DNA from: Apostichopus californicus
Lineage: Eukaryota > Echinodermata > Holothuroidea > Aspidochirotida > Stichopodidae
Assembly: GCA_020650975.1 (NCBI GenBank)
Contig: JAIPMN010032799.1
Coordinates: 1-21,475 of the forward strand
DNA length: 21,475 bases
Reading direction: 5' to 3'
The position numbers were made by a program, and so were the translations under genes. Shown piece after piece: positions 1-9,804 of this stretch (the first letter of the stretch is position 1; each line of letters opens with the position of its first letter). Below the pieces are notes generated by a model that searched no databases, was not told the origin of the DNA, and saw nothing but the letters and a program-made list of their open reading frames with translations.

Positions 1-190
1 TATTTAAAGAAATAACATTTGTATTAATCAGTATGGGCTGATGTCTTTCTTAACCATATTAAATGTCATTAAACAGTATTCAGATTTGTATTCAAACTCC
101 AGAAATAGGCAGTATATTTTCGTCATATAGAACCTAACTTTTCAGAGAGTTTCTTTTTCAGAGAGCAATACATGAAATTATTGTGTTCAT

Positions 191-349
191 GAACATATTT
201 AGTTGGTATTTAATAATATATTTTTTAATGCATAATATGAAAGTGTTCACTTAAGGACTTAACTTTCTAGTAAACTCCAATACATGTATCTTTTGGATTG
301 CCCTTAACTTTATCTTTGCAGTACTTTGCCATTCATGTTCCATCCATTA
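191..349. repeat. Direct repeat, copy 1 (about 160 bp)
   Basis: This block runs from ACATATTTAGTTGGT through ATGAAAGTGTTCACTTAA to GCAGTACTTTGCCATTC and CATCCATTA. It is matched at 729-890 with scattered substitutions and small indels. A preceding piece (113-154, TATTTTCGTCATATAG then CTTTTCAGAGAGTTTCT) recurs at 361-404. The original duplication was therefore larger and has been rearranged. It may be an old segmental duplication or remnants of one dispersed element; no terminal repeats or ORF identify a family. Confidence 0.8.
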
Positions 350-728
350 AAAATAGAGATTATATTTTCGTCATATATAGAACCAACTTTTCAGAGAGTT
401 TCTTGATGTGGGATTAAAACATATTAATTTTACAATTTAACTTTTCAGAGGGTTTTGTCAAAGTGGGATTATGTGTTCCAGTTTTTTGCTAACATTAGTC
501 ATTTAAGAATTAATACCCCTCAAAAAGAAAATGTCTAACTAGCTATTAAAGTTGTCTGCCTAGCGTGCAGACTACATAGTTTTGTAATACTCCTTTTGTA
601 ATACTAACTTTTGAAAAACTTTCATCTATTCAGCTGTTCCTTTTATTTTGAAATGATTAAAAAACATATTAACCTTTATATTCTTTTAACAGATAGAATT
701 TTCTTTCTTACTTGCCACAGCAATATAT

Positions 729-890
729 GAGCATATTTAGTTGGTCTTTCATTATATATTTTTTTATGCTTAATATGAAAGTGTTCACTTAAAGGAGTTT
801 TTCTTTCTTGTTAAACTCCAAGTTATGTATCTTTTGGATTGCCATCAACTTATCCTTTGCAGTACTTTGCCATTCGTGTTCCATCCATTA
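729..890. repeat. Direct repeat, copy 2 (about 160 bp)
   Basis: Diverged second copy of 191-349 in the same orientation, offset by about 540 bp. The best conserved parts are the GTATCTTTTGGATTGCC segment and the GCAGTACTTTGCCATTCGTG segment near its 3' end. The divergence shows that the duplication is not recent. Confidence 0.8.
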
Positions 891-1025
891 ACTTGTTTGA
901 ATAAAAGAATATTTTCAGATGTTTGTTATGGTGATTTTTACTCCATATGTTGAAAGTTTTCCATCGCTTTTAATAACTTGATTGTTAAATGTTGGACCTA
1001 CATCATGTTCAATTGTAAAGGGTAA

Positions 1026-1652
1026 TGTTCAACCTGTTGGAAACCATCACCACCTAAGTAAAACCATTGTCATCTGTTTTGCTTGTTTTTTTGAAAAATT
1101 GAAACCTGTTGAAAATCCTAGTTACCAGTTAAAACCTATTTGAACCAGTTGCAACATTTTAAAACCAGTGAAGTCCTGTTGAAACCAGTTTAAACCTCTT
1201 GGAAACAGTTAAAACCTGTTAGATCCTGTTAATACCACTTAAGACCTGTTGAAAATAGTTGAATCCAGTTAAAACCTGTTGCCCCTGTTAAAAACATTTC
1301 AAACCTGTTACTACCAGTTAAGACCTGTTAAAAATAGTTGAATCCAGTTAAAACCTGTTGCCCCTGTTAAAAACATTTCAAACCTGTTATTACCTGTTAC
1401 TACCAGTTAAGACCTGTTAAAAATAGTTGAAGCCAGTTAAAACCTGTTGCCCCTGTTAAAAACATTTCAAACCTGTTATTACCAGTTAAAAGCGGTAACC
1501 TGTTAATACCAGTTAATACCTGTTAATACCAGTTAATACCAGTTAATACCTGTTAATACCTGATCATACAAGTTAATACCTGTTATTACCTGTCACCAAA
1601 TACCAGTTACAACAGGTACCTGTTAAAACCAGTTCAACAGGTATTAACTGGA
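1026..1652. repeat. Degenerate minisatellite with a 10-bp base unit and a higher-order repeat
   Basis: The tract is built from units close to ACCTGTTAAA or ACCAGTTAAT, about ten bases each, over roughly 620 bp. A higher-order unit beginning GTTRAAAATAGTTGAA and containing GTTGCCCCTGTTAAAAACAT occurs three times, starting at 1248, 1327 and 1416. These spacings are 79 and 89 bp, which differ by exactly one base unit. The 3' end (1501-1560) is the most homogeneous part. Expansion by slippage or unequal exchange is inferred. No coding role is seen. Confidence 0.9.
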
Positions 1653-1863
1653 ATTTTCACCTGGGCAATTACCACATTTAGGATATTTATGTCTATTCTA
1701 CCGGAGATTTATGCGAAAACAATTGATACTAATTAGAAATGCGATACTGATTTATAATATTAAGCAAATAGATATTTACCTGGAGATTTCTTTTGGCTCT
1801 AATATTTCACAGAATTAATACTAATAGCTCTTTTTAACATGTTTTCACTATTTTGTTTTACAG

Positions 1864-1907
1864 TATTCCATTCAAATCATTCACAAGAGGAAAGTAACTT
1901 GTACGAG
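1864..1907 (+). CDS. Candidate 44-nt micro-exon of the NLR-like gene (linker)
   Basis: A pyrimidine tract ending TTTTGTTTTACAG precedes this segment and the donor GAG|GTAAAT follows it. Read with two bases completing an upstream codon, it is open and gives FHSNHSQEESNLYE, ending in phase 0. That phase fits the next candidate micro-exon at 3253. The peptide is polar and acidic, with an N-L-Y-E tyrosine, as expected of a linker between an N-terminal effector domain and a NACHT domain. No domain can be assigned. The splice sites and phase agreement are the only evidence, and in 20 kb of AT-rich DNA a chance pair of sites is possible. Confidence 0.4.
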
Positions 1908-3252
1908 GTAAATATACTTTTTCGTATATAATGTAAATGCTGAAACGCCTTGATTAATGTGGCCTATTATTTGAAAACAATAAACGCCGACTCCCTCCTT
2001 CCCAAGTTTTTAGTTGAAGTAATACACTTCATCAAATTAGAATAAGTAGAACCGTGTCCTTGATAATGTATAAGTCAGTATGTAGGGTTATACAAAATTG
2101 ATTGCATAACCGTCTCTTTCAGGAATGATTGCGGTAGTACACAGTATCTTGAATTTCACGCTTTTGAAAAAAAAGAAGTATTTATCTTTATATTTACTTG
2201 AATAACCTTAACGAATGAGCACGGAAGATCAGTGAATATATTTAACTGGCAAACAGGCTAGTAATGTATAATAATTGCAAGGATCGAGTACAGTATCGCA
2301 TAATGCCTTAACGATATATGCATGATCGTGATCAAGTTAAGTTTAACTGTACACAGTTCTAGATTGAGATTAGTAGATACGTAGATTAGTGAGTAGTAGA
2401 TACACAATAATATTATTTTGTATTGAAATTTGTTTTATTTAATAAATATTTTTATCGGAAGGGATAGTTAACATTATAATGGTAACGATATTATTTCCTA
2501 TGGTAAACAAAAACTGATGAACTTATGTTATGTTATGACATTACTGTTTTTGTATGAAATCAGTCTTTCAATTAGTGCTTCTTGTGACGACAGAAACTTG
2601 AAACACTTTGACTTAACCAGATCATTTAGTAAATACATTAATCGAACGCCAATCAAACTATTTGCTGTTTAACAGTTCAAAGGGGCTTTGTCGGTCACCA
2701 AACTATCACCGAGTCTAAACTTCTTAGTGCCATACCGTATAAGAGCACTACCACTTTTCCTATAACTTCGAAGATTTCGAAATGAACATATATATACAAA
2801 TACTTAAGTAAAAAGAGACACAAGCATGTACTATTTTCTTTAAATAGTTATCCCTAATACATAATGCAGTTTATATACTCTTATACTCATTAAACAGTTT
2901 GTTCGTCACCTAGCATACACACTCATTGTGCAATTCTCTCCATACAAGATACAAGCATTCTGCTGCGAATGTATCGGTTACTTACGGTTAATTGCATCTG
3001 TCGGCTGATAATCTGAAGAAACCATTAGCACACCTTGATTACACTTTCTTGATTCATCAATACAAAGAGCAACTGAGAGAATGTGCAAAGTTTTAATTAA
3101 ACTGATAATTGTTTATATCCATAAACGTTTCAATTCCTCCTCATTTGTGTCATATCCTTTGTTGGCTTATTTAATAGTCAGTTTACTGATGTCACATAAC
3201 ATAACTTAGTCTGTTTGAATGAATATTCATTACTCATCTTTTTCTTACACAG
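1908..3252. other. Putative intron, no recognised feature
   Basis: AT-rich, with no ORF or repeat that I can support. The sequence after CTCTTTCAG at about 2122 meets a stop almost immediately in the phase required by its neighbour and was not accepted as an exon. Confidence 0.4.
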
Positions 3253-3277
3253 GCGATACCAATGATGTCACCGACCG
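3253..3277 (+). CDS. Candidate 25-nt micro-exon of the NLR-like gene (linker)
   Basis: The acceptor TTTTTCTTACACAG and the donor CCG|GTAAGA enclose 25 bases. Continuing in phase 0 from the micro-exon at 1864 it reads AIPMMSPT plus one base. That leaves phase 1, exactly what the NACHT exon acceptor at about 5356 requires. The joined linker would read ...SNLYE-AIPMMSPT-G/A-GTNKLDQL. Both splice sites are good and the phase chain is coherent. The exon is nevertheless too short to test by homology, so it remains a candidate. Confidence 0.4.
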
Positions 3278-3364
3278 GTAAGATTACAATAATTTCAACT
3301 TGAGTTACGTGAAGTTAGTAAGAAACAAGAGAGACATCTGTAATAGCGTGTGACAATTGTGAAG

Positions 3365-3433
3365 ATGGCGGGGAAGGAGGAAAATGGCTGTCCCATTAAC
3401 ACCAGTGACGAAATCAAACATATCACCAAGTAA
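3365..3433 (+). other. Possible alternative first coding exon or short ORF (22 codons)
   Basis: The text GAAGATGGCGGGGAAGGAG looks like a good animal initiation context followed by a typical start of a coding sequence. The frame continues MAGKEENGCPINTSDEIKHI before TAA at 3431-3433. A donor-like AA|GTAAAC sits at the stop, so the codons could be a first exon ending in phase 2. That phase does not match the phase-1 NACHT acceptor without another exon. It may be an independent first exon, a small ORF or chance. The local base composition is richer in G than its surroundings. Confidence 0.2.
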
Positions 3434-3753
3434 ACATCAAACTAATGATATATCATGTTTGGTAAATATCATGTGAGCCACGCTCTGCCAACTCGTCTCA
3501 AATCATATTTGACTAGACGTTAAGAATATATTCACCTAAAGTATTCACTTTAAATTCACTACCTAATATCTGGTTGATTCCACAACACTATGATCTCAAA
3601 CTTGTTGTATATTATATAACTTACAGCACACAACATTTTCTTAACGGTGTCTGAAGAAATATAGGTAAACCTTGTTATGGGCCTTTGAAACTACCTAACT
3701 TCCTTCATTCGAACTTCAATCCCAAAATAAAGCTGACAAAGAAACTCAAATGA

Positions 3754-3945
3754 ACAAATTAAACACAACATAATTGTTTTTGTCTGGTAGTAATATATGT
3801 ATAAATTCCACAATCTCTCAAAATATAATAGTTGAACAATTTGCCTGACACAAATTAAACACAACATAATTGTTTTTGTCTGGTAGTAATATATGTATAA
3901 ATTCCACAATCTCTCAAAATATAATAGTTGAACAATTTGCCTGAC
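3754..3945. repeat. Exact 96-bp tandem duplication
   Basis: Unit one (3754-3849) and unit two (3850-3945) both run from ACAAATTAAACACAACATAA to AATTTGCCTGAC. I found no difference between them when read base by base. Perfect identity indicates a very recent duplication, an allelic length polymorphism or an assembly artefact. Confidence 0.95.
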
Positions 3946-4034
3946 ACATTCTTCAACCACTCATAAGAGTGCTACATAATTAAAGAGAGAAATATAAACA
4001 ATCATATGTAAAAATAATGAGAACCTTATACACG

Positions 4035-4052
4035 TTCCGCAAGATTGCGGAA
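4035..4052. repeat. 18-bp inverted repeat TTCCGCAA-GA-TTGCGGAA
   Basis: Two perfect 8-bp arms are separated by GA. It stands out from the AT-rich surroundings. It could be a dimeric transcription-factor site, a small hairpin or the trace of an element end. No further support is visible. Confidence 0.4.
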
Positions 4053-5355
4053 ACATGAATAAAGTGAAAAAAGTCCATTAGAGAACGACGTGGAGTTTTG
4101 ACCTACATTCTGTCAAGATAAAGGAAATGAATAAGGGGTTAATCATAACGAAACTTATAACTTATAACCAAAGATTTATTAAAGTGATGCCCCGTAATTT
4201 TACCGTGCGTTACTCACAGGATTAACCACGGTCAGCTGACCTGAATGGACCAATAGGATTTAGGAATCTTAACTAAGTATGAATGAACAGATATTGGTGT
4301 TAGGATTGTTTTGAAAACAATATACAGTGATAATTAGGTATGTAAAAGTATTTAGTTCAGAGGAATGTCAAGGCAAAACCACGATTATGAAATGAGAACA
4401 AAGAGAAAACAGATTCGCTGCAATTATAACAACAAGTAGTCGAGGAACCAATGAAAGATCATGATTCATGAAGGTGTCTCTGACCTCAATTATGTTTGTT
4501 TGTATTTTGATTTGCGAACAACAAAATTGCGACTTTATGTCTTTTAGCAACAAAATATTTAAATACATAATGTACAAAATAGCGCGTTTGTATTTGGATA
4601 AGAAATGTTATGCAGATCAACTTCCATTGGTGATTGAACCTGTCACTCTGAATCATCGGTGATAAATTTAAGGGACTCTTTGTTTGTGAGTCTACGGTGC
4701 ACGCTAGAGTAGGCCTACCGTTCGACGCCTTTGTTACAATATTGAATAATGTATAAAAGAGACTAAAGGCTAGACCAATGTCTTCACGTCTTTTGTAAGT
4801 TTACGTTTCCTTATTTCAAAGATGTGATCGGATCATTTGGGATTTTTGATATAGCAAGATTTGTCAAAGACAACACACGATATTTTGCTAGCAACAAACA
4901 GTCTTTTATCGCCCCAACAAATATGTTTCTAGAAATGTTTACATGATATGTAGGCTACAATCAGTTATTTAAAAAATAACGGGGTGGTCCCAAGATACCA
5001 TATTAGCCCCAATAAAATTAAAATATAAGAAATTAAGATGAAAAATAGAAAGGATTTGACTTACATATAAAGTATCATGTTCCCCTGTTTAAAATTTAAA
5101 CCGACTTGAAATGGAATATTAAGTCCTGGAAATACCCAAGAACAAGTGATTTCCAAGGTTATAGTCGCAGACATATCATTCATCAAAACGTAAACAAACA
5201 TAGGGAACAATTTCTTACATCCTTAGTGTTCCTCACATCGGAGTCACATCTAAAATGTACGCCATATGCGTTTACACATTTATCATAACACATCTCAAAC
5301 ATGGGTGCGTTTGCTTTTCTCTGAGAATGTCTTATTATGAAGTATTATTTATCAG

Positions 5356-6875
5356 CAGGAACAAACAAGCTGGACCAGCTCATTACCGAACTGAAAGGAA
5401 AGTACAAGCTGCTTTACGACGCGGTTCAACCAATTCCCTACATAAGAGACAGGATGGTTTGCGTTGAAAGGGTTTTCGTTGAGGGCGGCATTGAATATCT
5501 TGAAAAAACATCCGGCACTACTTCAAATGATATTTGGAAACCACTGGCTTCGTATCGTGAATTATTTAATAAGATTGGTGACGAATCTAAAAGACAAATA
5601 TTGGAAGGCGAACCAGGTTACGGCAAGTCAACGCTGACACTACAACTAGCGTATGATTGGTGTAATAACATTTCTAACTCTCCGATAAGTAAAGTAAAGG
5701 TACTAGTTTTCTTGAGGCTGAGACAGTTAGGTGGAGTTCAGTCAATCTACGATGCTATTAAAAAATTTATCTTAGCAAAGGATTCAAAATTTACCGAAGA
5801 TGATGTGAAATCACTTTTAAATGAATCAGGTTCAGTGTTGCTTATCTTGGACGGCTACGATGAGTATCCAGATCAAGAAAACATGGATACAGATGTATCT
5901 CTCATTATTAAGAAAGATATCTTGCGAGATATTGATGTGATTCTGACAACACGATCTTCCTATCTACCCAAGCATCGTGCACCCCAGACCAGTCGAGTTA
6001 GATTGAGAGGGTTCGACGAAACCGCACGTGATCAATATATTCGCAAAGCGGTCGTAGGCGACGATAACGAAGACGAAATTGAGAAAATTAAGCTAAAACT
6101 TAAACAAAACCCCGTTCTTGGAGATCTGTGCGCGGTTCCATTGTTTTTTGTTATGTTCGCTCACATGACTCACGAGAGCGAAGACTTTGAAACTTTTCAC
6201 TCAGTCACTGGCTTTTTCCGCTATATGATATCATGTTTTCATAGTCATTTGCGGAATAAAATGAGAGACGAAAATGTTCAAATATCTGAGGCACATGAAA
6301 ATGATCACAGCTTGTTAGACGAAGTTGCTTTTAAGGCTCTCAGTGGATATAGTGAAAAAATCGTGTGGAAGAAAGAACAATTGCGTAAACTATTTGGAGA
6401 AGAGTTTTATGATCAATACATCCGGGTTGGTATTTTGGTTGAAGATGATGTACTCGATTGTGATGACGGACGAGTTGCAGAGTTTCACGCTCAGTACATC
6501 GTAGAGGTTAGATTCTACCATAAACTGTTTTGTGAATGGTACGCTGCACATTACCTTGCAAGAAATGTTTCCAAATTATCATCCAATGCTGCTCAATTGC
6601 TTGGTAATCTAGACCCATATGATCTGCAGTACGTCTACCGGTTTGCATGTGGACTTAACAAAGAAGCGTCAGAACATATTATTAAATACTTGCAGAGGAC
6701 CAACGAGGGACAAAAGTTTGCTATTTTGTGCATCCTAGAAAATGAAGACAATATGCAGAATCTTGTCGAAATCGTTACGAAGGTGGTATCTAACAATGTA
6801 GAGATTCATCAGAACGATGGCAGGCTACTGCAGAGATCGACTTTACAAATTCTAGAGTTTGCATCAAAGAAAGAG
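5356..6875 (+). CDS. NACHT-domain exon of an NLR-like STAND ATPase (ends with module part A)
   Basis: Residue numbers are counted from the in-frame ATG at 5337. Walker A is GEPGYGKST (91-99). Walker B is LLILDGYDEYP (168-178), with D172 and the D175-E176 pair. Sensor 1 is TTR (204-206). The conserved proline of the helical region is in CAVPLF (P268), and the winged-helix histidine motif is FYHKLFCEWYAAHYLA (394-409). The region before Walker A (KLLYDAVQPIPYIRDRM) resembles the lead-in of NACHT proteins. A helical segment follows to E513, where the donor AAAGAG|GTAACT ends the exon in phase 0; the ORF reaches a stop 11 codons later. Such proteins are cytoplasmic NTP-switch sensors that oligomerise on ligand. 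I prefer a splice acceptor at 5355/5356 (TATTTATCAG, phase 1) over initiation at 5337, because of the pyrimidine-rich lead and the matching upstream micro-exon. Exon GC is visibly above the flanks. Confidence 0.9.
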
Positions 6876-7557
6876 GTAACTCACGTTTTCTTATTAATTT
6901 ATTCTGTTTAAATTTTAATGTTGGTTTATTACAGTTCCGGTAACTTCTGGTCATGATTACTGAGGAGAAATGTTTGCAAATGGTACAATTCATCAAATGA
7001 ATGTGTTCATACTTTGAATTTTTTTTGTCTTCATATAAACAAAATTATTCATTCAGCTGTTAACATATATACATATGACTAAAAACGTGCTTGTCAATGA
7101 AAACAGCGTTATCATTAATTTACCAATTAACACTTCAATTTAACTCGACAACCGCAGTTTATGTTTCTTGAAACGCTACTAATATCAGTAATGTCAATTG
7201 CAACATCATATTGAAATTGCTGCTCATCGCATACAACGTATCATCATGATTGCAAGACGTGTATTGTATCCTCTACTCATCACCATTCTCAATTTCATCA
7301 TCGCCAAAAGGGATTATCACTTCTATTTTGTATCTGGTTGCCCTTTAAATAATGCAATCGTTGAGCTATCTGAATAGCAGTTAAGTAATGTTTTCCGTTA
7401 CTCATGTAGGTCTACGATGATAACATGTTCTTGAAATATTTGAAATAAAACAGCGTAAGTTACATACAAAATGTGTAGAAAAAAGATACAAGATTAAACG
7501 ATGATTTATTGTGGTTATCGTATGGTAAAATCTTTCATGTGTGTTTTTCTCTACCAG
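6876..7557. other. Intron between the NACHT exon and exon B
   Basis: Begins GTAACT and ends TTTTTCTCTACCAG. It is AT-rich and no other feature was seen. Retaining this intron would add 11 residues and stop near 6911. Confidence 0.75.
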
Positions 7558-7781
7558 ATTCCAATAAACTGCTTAAACCTAAACAAATCCTTTAAGGAGT
7601 GTGAGGAAAGCAACATTGTACTCCATTCTGGCCTCACGTTAACTTACCTATCAACTTTAGAAAATATACAAATAGAGATGGAGAAGGATGAGGAGACGCA
7701 GGAACCGAAGTCACTATCGGAGGAAGAAATCAAAGCAATATTCAAATATGTGATACGTTCTCAAACTTGTAAGAAGCTATC
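7558..7781 (+). CDS. Exon B of the NLR-like gene, first copy
   Basis: A 224-nt exon with phase-0 start and phase-2 end, between CTCTACCAG and TATC|GTAAGT. It encodes IPINCLNLNKSFKECEES, then NIVLHSGLTLTYLSTLENIQ, an acidic stretch (EMEKDEETQEPKS), and the helical EEEIKAIFKYVIRSQTCKKLS. It is clearly homologous to exon B' at 17985: the first 26 residues match at 15 positions, including IPI-x-CLNL, SF and LHSGL. Its last residues plus exon D form CKKLSFDGCLLP, an LRR-like L-x-x-L-x-F-x-x-C-x-L-P. I do not recognise it as a named domain; it looks like the link from the NACHT-associated helical region into a degenerate LRR. Six residues longer than B', with the extra length in the acidic stretch. 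Confidence 0.8.
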
Positions 7782-7866
7782 GTAAGTAGAATGTATAATA
7801 TTAGTGCATATTTTACATAAGGAAAGTGAAGAATAATTCAAATACACTTACTCTTTTTTGTTTCAG

Positions 7867-7888
7867 AAGTTCAGTGGAAGAGCGGTGA
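7867..7888 (+). CDS. Exon C, short alternative terminal (or internal) exon with a stop, first copy
   Basis: The acceptor TTTTTTGTTTCAG leads, from the phase-2 end of exon B, into S-SSVEER-TGA. The stop is at 7886-7888. A counterpart with the same phase and the core V-x-EER / VMEER occurs after B' at 19424, which argues against pure chance. Used as a terminal exon it would end the protein just after the helical segment, before the LRR-like D and E. It could instead be an 18-nt internal exon using the weaker donor GCG|GTGAAT (exon end 7884), which keeps phase 2 and still joins D in frame. An AATAAA with GT-rich text follows about 270 bp downstream. Confidence 0.45.
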
Positions 7889-8913
7889 ATATTTGTTTCT
7901 CACAAGACTATGATATTTGTATTTCAAATTAAGTAGGTATTGTGATAACGAACTGAAATTACAATTTATTATTTTGAAACTGCCTGAACGTATGAGAGTT
8001 GATGGTTTTTAACGTCATAGGAAAAGTCTCTGGTAATTCAAAATCCAATAGCTAAGAATTAATCAAGAATTAAGTGTGTTGAAATACTATATTAGTTTCA
8101 TTTAGATTGTTCTAATCATTTTGATGTTGATATATATCTTAAAATAATTATAATAATAAAGGCATTTGTTGAGTTTGTTGAGTTTAAACATATATAAGGA
8201 CACTAGAGAACTTAAATGAATGGAAAAGACGTAAAAGAAGTCGATTTGCAAAAAGACAAATTATTTTGCAATACCATTGAAATATGTGCATCAAATTATA
8301 AATAACTACAACTTTTTTTTATTCTAAAATATGGTTTTCCGAAATGCTTTGCGAATCAAGTAACTAAATTTAGGCTATTTTATATATGTTTTATAAAAAC
8401 TTAATTGTTAAATATAACCCCAGCAGCAGAGAGGTTCTTCCTTATTTATTTCCTATCAATAGGTTAGTAAATAAACCCAACACGAACTGCGATGTATAAC
8501 TGTTTTGTAGTCATTTAAGCAATTTTTCTTCGGAAGGGAGGAGGGTGCTAATAAAAATGAAAATAATACATCAGTTGCTTATCTGGTAGTAAGCGAGTAA
8601 TGTTGTATAGTTTTGTGTTTCGACAGGTTTGGAGAGTTTAGTAACCAAAGTATATGTACTGATAATTCACACGAGATATGACATTGTATTTTTCGTAATA
8701 AACCATCTCCATATTCCATTTTATTCCCTTAACGGCTCTTAGGAACTAAACGATATTTAAACTTTTCATATTTTCAATGTATTGGAACATTGAATTGCCA
8801 AATAAAAATATTCAATGCGTTAATCAGAGATGTGTTGTAATGATGGTTGCCATGCCGGATTACTTAGGTAATTTGTAACATTTCTCTCGTTATTCTTCAT
8901 TTCTACTACAAAG
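7889..8913. other. Intron or 3' UTR stretch between exons C and D
   Basis: AT-rich, with no ORF. It contains the candidate polyadenylation signal at 8155-8160. Its last 80 bp or so resemble the sequence in front of D' (TTTCTCTCGT then TTCTACTACAAAG), which shows that intron sequence was duplicated along with the exon. Confidence 0.5.
8155..8160 (+). terminator. Candidate polyadenylation signal AATAAA
   Basis: Canonical AATAAA, about 270 bp after the exon C stop, followed directly by a G/T-rich run with TTGTTGAGTTTGTTGAGTTT, as expected of a downstream element. This fits exon C as a true 3' end. In DNA this AT-rich, AATAAA also arises by chance, so confidence is limited. Confidence 0.4.
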
Positions 8914-8990
8914 GTTTGATGGTTGTCTGCTGCCTCTTACCTTCTCTTCGGAGTCAATTACTGCAGAGATGCAATCTAGAGACATTAAAG
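8914..8990 (+). CDS. Exon D of the NLR-like gene, first copy (LRR-like segment)
   Basis: A 77-nt exon, phase-2 start and phase-1 end, between TTCTACTACAAAG and AAAG|GTATGT. It encodes FDGCLLPLTF-SSESITAEMQ-SRDIK. Joined to exon B it gives an LRR-type L-x-x-L-x-F-x-x-C-x-L-P. The homologous exon D' at 21143 matches at 14 of 25 residues (F, LLP, SSE, I, AE, RDIK). Both copies have the same length, both splice sites and both phases, which is strong evidence that this short segment is coding although it has no ATG and is too short to stand out as an ORF. Confidence 0.75.
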
Positions 8991-9411
8991 GTATGTCGGT
9001 CTCGTTGAAAACTATTCAGTGTTTATTTAGTATTGACGTTTCTAAGGTCTCCTTGCTTTCGTTCTTTTCATGAAAAATGTAAAATCCTGTTTTGGTTCAG
9101 CTGTTACTTCGCCATACCATTTTTTTTAAACAACAAACTATTTAGAATGACTTGCTTAAGGATGGCAGTAACGAAACTTGCTACCACATTCATTTCATAA
9201 AGACGATTTGACTTGTCTATGAAAAGAGCTAATCCTGAGTTCCTTGTCAGATTAAGAAACACCAGGGTTTACTCGGTATACTTATAACACTTGGATAAGA
9301 CGCTCTAATTGACAGTTATATAAACCCAATAAAAAACGCATTCACATCAGTAGAATCACTGTCGTCATATTGTTCAATCTCTTACGCAATTTTACATTTC
9401 TGTCATCTTAG
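8991..9411. other. Intron between exons D and E
   Basis: Begins GTATGT and ends TGTCATCTTAG. Parts of its first 200 bp (for example AAGGATGGCAGT at about 9160) recur after D' at about 21398, so this intron shares ancestry with the intron at the right edge of the window. Confidence 0.65.
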
Positions 9412-9464
9412 TGTACTGGAATGACTACGGTTACAGTCTGAATCTTCAATCCGGTGTCTGGGAG
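9412..9464 (+). CDS. Exon E of the NLR-like gene, first copy
   Basis: A 53-nt exon, phase-1 start and phase-0 end, between CTGTCATCTTAG and GGGAG|GTATGT. Joined after exon D it reads ...SRDIK-VYWNDYGYSLNLQSGVWE. The frame is open, rich in W, Y and G like a compact beta-strand and turn, and ends in phase 0. That is the phase needed by A' at 12282, so the repeat module can run on in frame. The expected E' would fall about 420 bp after D', past the right edge, so this exon cannot be tested against its duplicate here. Confidence 0.65.
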
Positions 9465-9804
9465 GTATGTTTTGCTTATAGAGTATTTCTATCTTTGTGG
9501 TTTATTCTTGCATTTACTTTGTGTGAACCATTTTGGGGGAAAAAGTAATACATTCTCCCAAATTGGCATCCTCAATTTATCGCGCCCACTGAAAGAATGA
9601 CGGAATTTCAAATATTTTACAGGGCACCTTCCGTTGAGCTAGTAGAGACACGCAGCTATCCTTATCGTACGTAGTTTACAACATGTACATGGGACGTAAC
9701 ACATGCTTGTTTGAGACAGGTGTACAGTAAGGGAATCGACAATCCACCCCACTGGTCGCAGTTATATTAAAGACCTTTAATTGGTCAGAGCTTTATGCCG
9801 GTAT

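Larger units (their letters stand above)
1..1863. other. Non-coding stretch with duplicated blocks and a minisatellite
   Basis: No credible exon was recognised here. The left half contains two old copies of a block of about 160 bp (see 191-349 and 729-890). The right half contains the CCTGTTAA-type minisatellite (about 1026-1652). The sequence is strongly AT-rich with stops in all frames. It is best read as the upstream intron or the 5' flank of the NLR-like gene. The AG at 320-321 and at 861-862, each preceded by pyrimidines and followed by the same TACTTTGCCATTC text, could be decayed acceptors, but nothing supports coding. Confidence 0.5.
3278..5355. other. Putative intron upstream of the NACHT exon
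   Basis: Contains the exact 96-bp tandem duplication (3754-3945), an 18-bp palindrome (4035-4052), a 12-bp perfect palindrome GGTCAGCTGACC (4230-4241) and a short ATG-initiated reading frame (3365-3433). The minus-strand frame across 3691-3960 is open only because 96 is a multiple of three and the duplication keeps frame; its sequence is low-complexity and tyrosine-rich and is not considered a gene. Confidence 0.4.

Noticed and set aside
320..415. Exon-like reading after TCTTTGCAG (YFAIHVPSIKNRDYIFV...)
   Set aside because: The duplicate at 862 hits a stop after 13 codons and the frames are not conserved between the copies, so selection on a protein is not supported.
2117..2180. CTCTTTCAG followed by a possible micro-exon
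   Set aside because: The first in-phase codons after the acceptor are GAA TGA when joined in phase 0, and the donor choices are poor.
3691..3960. Minus-strand ORF of 89 codons with an internal 32-residue repeat
   Set aside because: The protein repeat is only the 96-bp DNA duplication read in a frame that 96 preserves. Low-complexity, no splice or start support.
5337..5355. ATG at 5337 as the translation start of the NACHT protein
   Set aside because: It is only six codons upstream of a good splice acceptor (TATTTATCAG). A phase-matched micro-exon exists upstream, and a NACHT receptor starting here would lack any effector domain. It is kept as an alternative, not the preferred start.
6790..6996. 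Minus-strand ORF of 68 codons
   Set aside because: Antisense to the end of the NACHT exon and its intron; no domain, shadow ORF.
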